A DNA stretch of 64,000 bases, taken from Nitratireductor sp. B36 (GTDB lineage: Bacteria; Pseudomonadota; Alphaproteobacteria; Rhizobiales; Rhizobiaceae). The position numbers were made by a program, and so were the translations under genes. This document shows, piece after piece, positions 16,501-23,234 of the stretch (positions are counted from its first letter, which is position 1; the number at the start of each line of letters is the position of its first letter). The notes below the pieces were generated by a model. It searched no databases and was not told the origin of the DNA. It saw only the letters and a program-made list of their open reading frames with translations. The stretch is from positions 62,001-126,000 of the forward strand of contig NZ_JACKZY010000001.1 in NCBI RefSeq assembly GCF_020833685.1, written 5' to 3'.

Positions 16501-17679
16501 ATGTATATTACCCTAAACATGACGACGAAGACCAATATTTGTTATAGCTTTTTCATGGTTGATATTTTTTCTGATTGGTTACGCGCCAATAGTTTGGATT
16601 CTCAGTTCCTTAAACGAAACCTGGTGGATCATCCCCTTCCCATTTTTTTGATCGGTCTGGGGGCCGGCGGCGGCGACAGATTCCTTGACCTGTCTGGAGA
16701 GGCGGCTTGGGAAATGGTTGCCGAGGCGCTGACGGCGAGGATCCCTGAACTGACCTCGCTGATTCGAACCGTGCGGATGCGTGTGCCGAAAAGTTTCGAG
16801 GCTAACGAGGAAAGGGGAGGTCGCGCCTACACTTACGACCGAGGCCCGAAGAGCTTACCCTTCGTTCATTGCCCCTATAAAGGGACCGCTTCGGATGTTC
16901 TTACTGTCGCCCATGAGTTTTCGCATGCGCTGCAGATCGTTGCGTCCAGGCGCACCGCAATGCCGCCAATGGCTCGCGAACTATGCGCTTTTGTCGGGGA
17001 GCGCTTGCTTCTCACCTGGTTACGCGACAACCAGCCATCCTTATCTCCTTTTATGGAGACGGCGTGGTTGGCAGACAATTCCAGCTATCTTGGTACCAGT
17101 CTGCAATCGCTTGTTCGTGCTTTGGAGGACGGTAGCGACGTATACGACTACGCCTGGAATTATCCGGTAGCGCGGCTTCTGGCTCATGCAGTTGGGTATG
17201 AATGGTCCAGCGGCAAAACAGCTTTGCTCTTCAAAAGCGGCGCGAAGGCACCGTCTCATTTAGCGGAGTTTTATGAGCGGGCGCACATTCTGCCACAGCG
17301 GTATGTCCTTCCCGCGTTGACGGACACAGGCGGCACTGTCGCCAATCTCTATCGACAGATTGGTGCACTTTTGTTGTTGGATCTCCAGCGACAGGGAGCC
17401 GACACGTTCGAAGAAGCTATCGGCTCGCGATACGCACATCTTTTTCAGGCCATGCAGGGACGCAATGTGTTCCTTGCAACCGATCGGGAGCAGGTGCCGC
17501 TTGGTTATATCCTGTGGCAGTGCAGAGAGGGAGGCAAGCCGACCGGGTTTGAGCGCCGGATCGCGTGTGCGCAGCGTCTTCCCGATTTGCTTACGGCCTT
17601 CGAAAACCATTGCCCGCAGGCGGCGGCCGAGCTCCGCCGCACCACCCCGGACAACATTGTGGGAGATTTCGTGTCATGA
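16501..17679 (+). CDS. M3-like zinc metallopeptidase of the peptide cassette
   Basis: A 392-residue protein with a gluzincin active site: H138-E-F-S-H142 and a Glu at 167, exactly 29 residues after the first His. This is the spacing of the third zinc ligand in M3 peptidases (thimet oligopeptidase, PepF). The later YDYAWNYPVARLLA followed by LLFKSGAKAPSHLAEFYERA resembles the C-terminal lobe of oligoendopeptidase F. The last 115 or so residues have no match I recognise. There is no signal peptide, so it is probably cytoplasmic. Start codons at 16501, 16519 and 16555 are all possible and none has a good ribosome-binding site. It is first in the cassette and overlaps the acyltransferase by ATGA. 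A role as leader peptidase or immunity/degradation enzyme for the small peptide is inferred. Confidence 0.78.
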   Translation: MYITLNMTTKTNICYSFFMVDIFSDWLRANSLDSQFLKRNLVDHPLPIFLIGLGAGGGDRFLDLSGEAAWEMVAEALTARIPELTSLIRTVRMRVPKSFEANEERGGRAYTYDRGPKSLPFVHCPYKGTASDVLTVAHEFSHALQIVASRRTAMPPMARELCAFVGERLLLTWLRDNQPSLSPFMETAWLADNSSYLGTSLQSLVRALEDGSDVYDYAWNYPVARLLAHAVGYEWSSGKTALLFKSGAKAPSHLAEFYERAHILPQRYVLPALTDTGGTVANLYRQIGALLLLDLQRQGADTFEEAIGSRYAHLFQAMQGRNVFLATDREQVPLGYILWQCREGGKPTGFERRIACAQRLPDLLTAFENHCPQAAAELRRTTPDNIVGDFVS

Positions 17680-18098
17680 AGCCGATCGATCTGTATTCGG
17701 GTGTTGGCTATGCGCTGGAACTTCTGGCACGCTCTGGAAACCATCGGGGTTTCCCTGTGAAACGGTACCTCGACGTGGAAATCCTGCCCCCGTTACATCT
17801 AGGTCAGGCGAGATTTTATCTCACCCCCGACGGGATTCCCACGGGTTTCGTCAGCTGGGCGTTTGTCGATCTCGAAACGGAGAAAACCATCCTGCAAACA
17901 GGGCGCGCACTCGCCTTTCACGAGTGGAGAAGCGGGGATCGCCTGTTCTTCAACGATTTCATCGCGCCGTATGGCACGGCGCGCGAAATTATCTCCGATC
18001 TCCGGAAGAACATCTTTCCTGGCTGCCGCGCGACCAGCGTGCGGCGAGCATCCGATGGCGCGCTTCGCTCCGTCAAGCGTTGGAGAAGCAGCGCCTAG
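17676..18098 (+). CDS. HlyC-type toxin-activating acyltransferase, short form
   Basis: A 140-residue protein that aligns by eye with HlyC/CyaC, the enzymes that move a fatty acyl chain from acyl carrier protein to internal lysines of RTX toxins. The catalytic His is at position 23 (SGNHRGFPV), as in HlyC. The GFVSWAFVDLE strand and the core WRSGDRLFFNDFIAPYG, with D94 at the place of HlyC Asp92, are also there. It is about 30 residues shorter than HlyC at the C-terminus. Its ATG overlaps the peptidase stop (ATGA), with a GGGAG ribosome-binding site. There is no RTX toxin gene in the window; the next gene is a small glycine-zipper peptide. The predicted substrate is therefore that peptide, which is unusual because the peptide has no lysine. 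Confidence 0.87.
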   Translation: MKPIDLYSGVGYALELLARSGNHRGFPVKRYLDVEILPPLHLGQARFYLTPDGIPTGFVSWAFVDLETEKTILQTGRALAFHEWRSGDRLFFNDFIAPYGTAREIISDLRKNIFPGCRATSVRRASDGALRSVKRWRSSA

Positions 18099-18255
18099 TC
18101 GCAACACCCGAACCGACCCCTTGCAGGGCGTTGGTTTAGAAGGAATGCCCCGATGTATTTCGTGTCGGGTGCATACCGGTGAACATTATTCGCCGGTGAA
18201 ACCGCCGATTGTTCGGCTTCATACTCAAAACATATTTAAAAACAGGACTTTGATA

Positions 18256-18489
18256 ATGTATCATGAGTTTCAGATTGACTACCCTGGCATTGATGCACCC
18301 GTCAGCTTCGGTGGCGGCGGCGAGGGAGCCGAAAGTCTCGGCCACACCGTTGGCGCTGCTGTCGGTTCGTTCGTTGGCGGAGCCATCGGCGGTTACTTCG
18401 GAAGCGTGCCGGGGGCCGAGATTGGTGGCGCAGTCGGAAACACGGTCGGCGGCCTTATCGGCGGTGCCATCGAAGACGCTGTGGCTTAA
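18256..18489 (+). CDS. Glycine-zipper peptide, putative acylated/exported precursor
   Basis: A 77-residue peptide with 22 glycines. From G29 to G69 eleven glycines fall at exactly every fourth position (29, 33, 37 ... 69), with extra GG pairs and one proline (P52) splitting it into two possible membrane helices. The first 18 residues lack this pattern and end in FGGGG (18-22), a plausible leader or double-glycine cleavage region. Composition is acidic (3 Asp, 5 Glu) with no Lys, Arg or Cys. The ATG at 18256 has AGGA eight bases upstream. An in-frame ATG at 18145 would add 37 residues but has AGGA touching the start. It sits between a HlyC-type acyltransferase and an exporter. Bacteriocin-like or membrane-active secreted peptide is my inference; I do not recognise a named family. 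Confidence 0.8.
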   Translation: MYHEFQIDYPGIDAPVSFGGGGEGAESLGHTVGAAVGSFVGGAIGGYFGSVPGAEIGGAVGNTVGGLIGGAIEDAVA

Positions 18490-18542
18490 TTTTCAGCCGC
18501 GTTAGCCAGATAGCGTAGTGCGAAATTGCTCGCACGAAGGTT

Positions 18543-18568
18543 GGGGGCCGTGCACGTCCGCGGCCCCC
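18543..18568 (+). promoter_or_regulatory. GC-rich hairpin between peptide gene and exporter
   Basis: Perfect eight-base-pair inverted repeat GGGGGCCG/CGGCCCCC with a ten-base loop, 53 bases after the peptide stop and 31 bases before the ABC exporter start. No T tract follows, so it is not a classic terminator. It could be a partial terminator or an mRNA-stabilising hairpin that keeps peptide mRNA in excess over exporter mRNA, as in many bacteriocin operons (inference). Confidence 0.5.
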
Positions 18569-18599
18569 GCCTGACAATGCGCTCCTACCAGGTTTTTTT

Positions 18600-20282
18600 A
18601 TGACGCAACGCTTCAAGACGAGTGAACAGGGCGTTCCCCTGTCGTGGTTCACAACGACACTGGGCAAGCATATTCCATTATATGCTGAGCTTACGTTTTT
18701 GGCTGTCTGTGTGCGGCTCATAGGGCTTCTGGAGCCCTTCGTGTTTCAGGTGGTGATTGATCGGATCTTGCCGTTTCAGCGTGAAGCATCCCTGATCGTC
18801 GTTGTGATCGTCATGATTGGCGCCAATGTATTTCAGCTCTGCTTCAACCTGCTTGCAGCATTTCTGGGCGTTTCTGTCGCAAACCGCCTGACCTTGGAAC
18901 TGGGAACACGGCTGTTTGAGCATCTGTTCCGATTGCCATTGCGCCATTTTCGCAAATGGCCGGTCGGCGAAACTCTCTCGCGGATCGGCGAGACCGATAC
19001 GATCCGGGCGTTTCTTGTCGGTCTTACCACCGGTGCTTCACTGGATCTTTTCTTCACCTTTCTCTATGTCGCCGTTCTGTTGTCGATTTCAGGGCAATTG
19101 ACACTGGTCGTTGCGGTGGCTCTGCCACTCCAGGCGGCATTGTATCTGTGCTTTGGCCCCATGCTGCGAAAGCGGCTGCGTGTCCAGTTCGACACGGGCG
19201 CTCGACACCAGGCGCGGCTGGTTGAGAACCTGACTGGCATGACGGCCGTGAAAGCACTAACGGCTGAGACCGCGATGCTGGCGCGGCTGCGGCAAACGCT
19301 TTCCCAAACCCTTCAGGCTTCGCGAAGGGTCTACACGATGAACGCCGTGAGCGGCCAACTTGCCATGATCTGTGAGAAAGGCGTTTTCATTGGAGTAATC
19401 TATATCGGAGCACAGCAGGTGTTTGCCGGTGAACTCACATTGGGCCAGCTCATCGCTTTCCAGCTCATTGCAGAGAAGGTCGCAGCCCCCATCGCAGGCT
19501 TTTCAAAATTATGGCAGGATTGGCAGAATCTCCGTGTCTCGCGTCAACGCTTAGGTGACATCCTGAGCAGCGAGCGCGAGCCCTTCGGCGAGAAAAAGCG
19601 TCTCCCAAACGGGCTTGAACCCCGGCTGGAATTCCGGTCTGTCTCCTTCTCCTATTCTATCGATCAGAAGCCGGTCCTGGACCGCGTTGACCTTGTGGCA
19701 GAACCTCACACCTGCACCCTTGTTGTCGGGCCGTCGGGAGTAGGGAAGTCGACATTCGGGCGCCTGGCTGCCGGGCTGGAAAAGCCGCAGGAAGGAGCAA
19801 TCTGTATTGGTGGCGAGGATCTCAGCGGGTACGAACCGGAGAGCGTTCGGTCGCGGATCGTTTATGTTCCTCAAGACCCCTATCTTTTTTCGGGTACGCT
19901 CCGCGAGAATTTGCAGTTGCGATGCCCAGACGCAACCGATGCGGCGCTGCGCGATGCGCTTGCGGTCGCGGCTGCGGATGATCTCGTCGACCGATTGCCG
20001 CTTGGGCTCGATACGCCGGTAGGCGAGCAGGGGAATGCCTTGTCTGGCGGGCAGAGACAACGAATAGCTATCGCCCGCGCAGTGCTTCAAAGCCCGTCCG
20101 TTCTCATACTCGATGAACCGACCAGTGCGCTTGATGAAGCCTCACAGCGGCGAATGGTGGCGGAGCTGATGCGGCTCAGGAGAACGATGACGGTGATCGT
20201 GATCACACACAGGCCGGATGTTTTTGAAGGCCGAGATCAAATCATCGACTTTGCTGCAGGAAAAAATCATGCGCCTGTTTGA
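18600..20282 (+). CDS. Type I secretion ABC exporter (HlyB-like, no N-terminal peptidase domain)
   Basis: A 560-residue half-transporter with six membrane helices in the first 300 residues and one nucleotide-binding domain. Walker A GPSGVGKS lies near 377-384, signature LSGGQRQR near 481, Walker B LILDEPTSALDE near 502 and the H-loop His in VITHRPD. Compared with HlyB (about 700 residues) or bacteriocin exporters, the N-terminal 130-150 residues are absent. It therefore has neither a C39 double-glycine peptidase nor the C39-like docking domain; a short 25-residue cytoplasmic lead replaces it. It overlaps the HlyD gene by 14 bases. It should act as a dimer that pumps the small peptide across the inner membrane with HlyD and an outer-membrane TolC encoded elsewhere. 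Confidence 0.92.
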   Translation: MTQRFKTSEQGVPLSWFTTTLGKHIPLYAELTFLAVCVRLIGLLEPFVFQVVIDRILPFQREASLIVVVIVMIGANVFQLCFNLLAAFLGVSVANRLTLELGTRLFEHLFRLPLRHFRKWPVGETLSRIGETDTIRAFLVGLTTGASLDLFFTFLYVAVLLSISGQLTLVVAVALPLQAALYLCFGPMLRKRLRVQFDTGARHQARLVENLTGMTAVKALTAETAMLARLRQTLSQTLQASRRVYTMNAVSGQLAMICEKGVFIGVIYIGAQQVFAGELTLGQLIAFQLIAEKVAAPIAGFSKLWQDWQNLRVSRQRLGDILSSEREPFGEKKRLPNGLEPRLEFRSVSFSYSIDQKPVLDRVDLVAEPHTCTLVVGPSGVGKSTFGRLAAGLEKPQEGAICIGGEDLSGYEPESVRSRIVYVPQDPYLFSGTLRENLQLRCPDATDAALRDALAVAAADDLVDRLPLGLDTPVGEQGNALSGGQRQRIAIARAVLQSPSVLILDEPTSALDEASQRRMVAELMRLRRTMTVIVITHRPDVFEGRDQIIDFAAGKNHAPV

Positions 20283-21588
20283 CACATCGGGTGCAGCCTC
20301 CCCGACATTGCATCTCACCGTGCTGATCAGCACGACCATCTTCATCGTCACTCTCATTGCGGCGTGCCTGTTGCGTGTTGAGGTTACCGCACGCGGAACC
20401 GTACGGCTCGTTCCGCTGGACAGAGTGCAGGTGGTGCAGGCCGAATATCCTGGCTCCATCACAGGGATCCTCGTGCGTGACGGTGTCAGTGTCAGCAAAG
20501 GAGAGCTGTTGCTAACACTCGATGCCACCCCCGCCGAAACAAAACTTCTTACGCTGGTCGAGGAAGAAGCGCGCCTGAAGCGCGAAAACGTCCGCTTCGC
20601 CGCTTTCCTGTCCGAACTCGTCGTGCTGCGCGACGGGGGAGATATTGGCAACGGTAAAGAAGACACCTCGTCAACCAGGGCAGGAGATGCTGCTGATGAG
20701 GCCATGCAGGCGCGCCTTCTCGAAGCCGAACTCAAGGACTTTGCAGATGGGTTGGCCGCGGCCGATGCTCGCCTGGACGTCAATCGAAAGGCCATGGAGG
20801 TTCTGCAGGGTCGGATTGCCCAGGCGGATACCGCACTCGCCGTTCAGGAAGAGCGACTACAGGCAGCGGAAAAACTCATGAAACGTGGCATTTCTTCACG
20901 CGAAGCCTATCTGAAGGTACGCGCAGCCTATGACGATATTCGCAGTGCGAGAGATGTTCTCAAACGCGAGATCGCAAAAACCGCCGCGGAGGCTTCCGTC
21001 CTGGACGCCGAGCGGGCAGGGCTCTTCAGCACGAATTACAACAGGTTCATGCAAAAACGAGACGGGATCGAGGCGCGATTGGCCGCGTTGCGGCAGGAAC
21101 GCCGGGCGCTGGAGGAAAGAGTGGCCGCCACGCAGCTACGCGCTCCTGTATCGGGCACGGTCGAACAGCTCTCCGTAACCACCGTAGGAGGCGTTGTCCA
21201 GGCTGGACAGGATCTGATGCGCGTGGTGCCAAACGACAGCCAGCTCGAGTTCGAGGCCTTGTTTTCGAATGAAGACAGCGGGTTTCTTGAAGCAGGACAG
21301 AAAGCGCGTATTCGTCTTGATGCCTATCCTGCCGAACGCTTTGGCGCGATGATGGCCACGATCACTGATATCGCAAGCGATTCGATCGAAGTTGGAGGCA
21401 GCGGCCGCTGGGGGTTCGTCGTGCGGCTGAAACCCGAGGGTGATGCGTTGCAGTCACCGGCAGGGCGGTTGGCTTTGCGACCGGGGATGACCGGCAGTGT
21501 TGATGCCATCACGGGAGATCGCCGATTGATCAGCTATTTTCTGGCACCGATCACCGCACAGTTCAGTCAGAGTCTGGGCGAGCGCTGA
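20269..21588 (+). CDS. HlyD-family periplasmic adaptor subunit
   Basis: A 439-residue membrane-fusion protein with one N-terminal transmembrane helix (about residues 14-35). The first half-lipoyl segment (VQAEYPGSITGILVRDGVSVSKGELLLTLD is its location, residues 61-90) is followed by a long alpha-helical hairpin of roughly 200 residues. Then come the second half-lipoyl segment around LRAPVSGTVEQL and a beta-barrel domain. The start at 20269 follows a GCAGGAAAAAA ribosome-binding site inside the end of the ABC gene. It would bridge the exporter to a TolC-like channel; no tolC is in the window. Confidence 0.92.
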   Translation: MRLFDTSGAASPTLHLTVLISTTIFIVTLIAACLLRVEVTARGTVRLVPLDRVQVVQAEYPGSITGILVRDGVSVSKGELLLTLDATPAETKLLTLVEEEARLKRENVRFAAFLSELVVLRDGGDIGNGKEDTSSTRAGDAADEAMQARLLEAELKDFADGLAAADARLDVNRKAMEVLQGRIAQADTALAVQEERLQAAEKLMKRGISSREAYLKVRAAYDDIRSARDVLKREIAKTAAEASVLDAERAGLFSTNYNRFMQKRDGIEARLAALRQERRALEERVAATQLRAPVSGTVEQLSVTTVGGVVQAGQDLMRVVPNDSQLEFEALFSNEDSGFLEAGQKARIRLDAYPAERFGAMMATITDIASDSIEVGGSGRWGFVVRLKPEGDALQSPAGRLALRPGMTGSVDAITGDRRLISYFLAPITAQFSQSLGER

Positions 21589-21689
21589 CAGGACTTGGCA
21601 AACTCGTCGCAAATCCCTCCTGAGCGGATGGTTTCGCGGGCAGGCTTGTTGTAAGGCTTGACCCGGATTGCTCGATGTCAGGGGGAACA

Positions 21690-22568
21690 ATGCCGGACCA
21701 TATGATCTTGTTGGAAAGCACGGATTTGCGTGTTCGGGTTTCCCCACGCTTTGGTGTCGTTGTCGACGGATATCATCGGAATGGCCGGCCGTTCATGCGG
21801 CCGTTTGCGGGCGATAACGATGCGTTCGGGCCGACGGATACGGCGTGTTTTCCGATGGTGCCTTTTTCCAATCGGGTTGGCGGGAACACATTCGACTATG
21901 AAGGCCGGACCTACACGTTCGAACCCAACGATACCCCACCATTCTACATCCATGGCGAGGGCTGGAAGAGCGATTGGACCGTTGTAGAGCGTACAGATGG
22001 TTCTGTGACGCTCGAAATGGAGCATGAGGGCAATACACGATCCCCGTACACTTATAGAGCCGAGCAGCGGTTCATGCTCGATCAAAATTGCCTGACAATA
22101 ACAATCGAGGTGGAGAACAGGGGCGGGGACGCCATGCCGTTTGGCCTTGGTTTGCACCCATATTTCCCCAGAACCTCCGGCATGACCCTGGAGGCACCTG
22201 CGCAATCCTGGTGGACTGAAGACGAATACCACGTTCCGGACCGCAACGAGCCGCTGCCTGAAACAGTCGATTTTTCAAAACCCCGGCTGCTGCCTGATCA
22301 CGGGCTCAATCATTGTTTCGAAGGATGGAACTGCCGGGCCAGGTTCGTCTGGCCAGAGCTGGGGCTTGGGGCGAGCATCGATACCGATCCGGTCTTTTCT
22401 CGCTATATGCTCTTTTCACCGCCGCCTGACTTCGAGTTTGTCTGCTTTGAACCCATGTCTCATACGGCAAACGGTTTTCACCACGCAGGTTTCGGTGGCC
22501 TTCGTCGTCTTTCTCCAGGCGAGATGATGGGCGGGAGCATGCGCCTGACGGTGGACGAAATTCCGTAG
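21690..22568 (+). CDS. Aldose 1-epimerase family protein (GalM-like)
   Basis: A 292-residue protein of the galactose mutarotase-like superfamily, which interconverts alpha and beta anomers of sugars. The FPMVPFSNRVGG segment near residue 57 supplies the substrate Arg, and GLGLHPYFPR holds the conserved catalytic His. The start at 21690 follows CAGGGGGAA; an ATG 15 bases upstream is less well placed. Its base composition and length are ordinary. It is probably the first chromosomal gene after the peptide cassette and has no obvious link to it. The true sugar is unknown. Confidence 0.85.
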   Translation: MPDHMILLESTDLRVRVSPRFGVVVDGYHRNGRPFMRPFAGDNDAFGPTDTACFPMVPFSNRVGGNTFDYEGRTYTFEPNDTPPFYIHGEGWKSDWTVVERTDGSVTLEMEHEGNTRSPYTYRAEQRFMLDQNCLTITIEVENRGGDAMPFGLGLHPYFPRTSGMTLEAPAQSWWTEDEYHVPDRNEPLPETVDFSKPRLLPDHGLNHCFEGWNCRARFVWPELGLGASIDTDPVFSRYMLFSPPPDFEFVCFEPMSHTANGFHHAGFGGLRRLSPGEMMGGSMRLTVDEIP

Positions 22569-22763
22569 GCGTTATCGGGTCGAACCCTCCCAACACATAT
22601 TCTGCGCGCAGCGGCGTGCAGCAGTGAGAGAGGCGCGGGTGGCGCGTTTTTCTTGCGGAGCCGGCTCGTTGGTATTCATCCGCAAGTCGCGGTCCAAACT
22701 TGAACCCGCCCTTGGACATCAATAGATCGCATAAGATAGATTATGGAACTAGCGAATGTCTGC

Positions 22764-23234
22764 TCATGATGCAATATCGACCTTCTGAACGCTTGCGGCT
22801 TCGAAAAGCGCGGCTGGTTCAGCGGAGAAAACCGCATCGTGCGCTCCTGCTGCTGCCCACACCACATCGAACCCAAGAAGGCTCTCGTCGCCAAAACGCG
22901 CAACCTCGTCGGGCTGCCCGAGTGGTGAAACGCCTCCGATTGCAAATCCCGTAACATCGCGGATGTGCCGCGGATCCGCGCGTTTCAAGGGTTCACCGAC
23001 CAGCGCCGCTGCCTTGCCGGTATCCAGCTGACGGCTACCCGAAACCAGAAACAAATAGAGCTTCTGGCTTTGCTCGCCTTGAAAGATCAGGGATTTCACG
23101 ATCTGGGCGACGCTGCAGCCACATTGGTTTGCCGCTTCTTCAGCGGTTCGTGTGGATTCGCCCATGCGTTTGATTTCGATTGCCAGCCCGGCCGCATCAG
23201 CCGCTTGCTGCACCCGTTTGATGCTCTTGCTCAT
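22764..23234 (-). CDS. YbaK/EbsC family aminoacyl-tRNA deacylase
   Basis: A 156-residue protein of the YbaK/ProX superfamily, which hydrolyses mischarged aminoacyl-tRNAs (YbaK acts on Cys-tRNA-Pro; other members on Ala-tRNA-Pro or others). Typical segments are QIVKSLIFQG, VSGSRQLD and the GGVSPLG loop. It overlaps the upstream MBL hydrolase gene by four bases and so ends a minus-strand run tatD-MBL-ybaK. The exact tRNA substrate cannot be assigned. Confidence 0.87.
   Translation of the reverse strand: MSKSIKRVQQAADAAGLAIEIKRMGESTRTAEEAANQCGCSVAQIVKSLIFQGEQSQKLYLFLVSGSRQLDTGKAAALVGEPLKRADPRHIRDVTGFAIGGVSPLGQPDEVARFGDESLLGFDVVWAAAGAHDAVFSAEPAALFEAASVQKVDIAS

Noticed and set aside
18176-18200. 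Direct repeat CCGGTGAA (18176-18183 and 18193-18200) considered as a regulator-binding site or att site
   Set aside because: Eight bases and only two copies within 25 bases is too little to support either; noted only as context.
16501-21588. Interpretation as a normal RTX toxin operon
   Set aside because: No GGxGxDxxx repeats or large toxin gene is present in the window; the gene between the acyltransferase and the exporter is only 77 codons.
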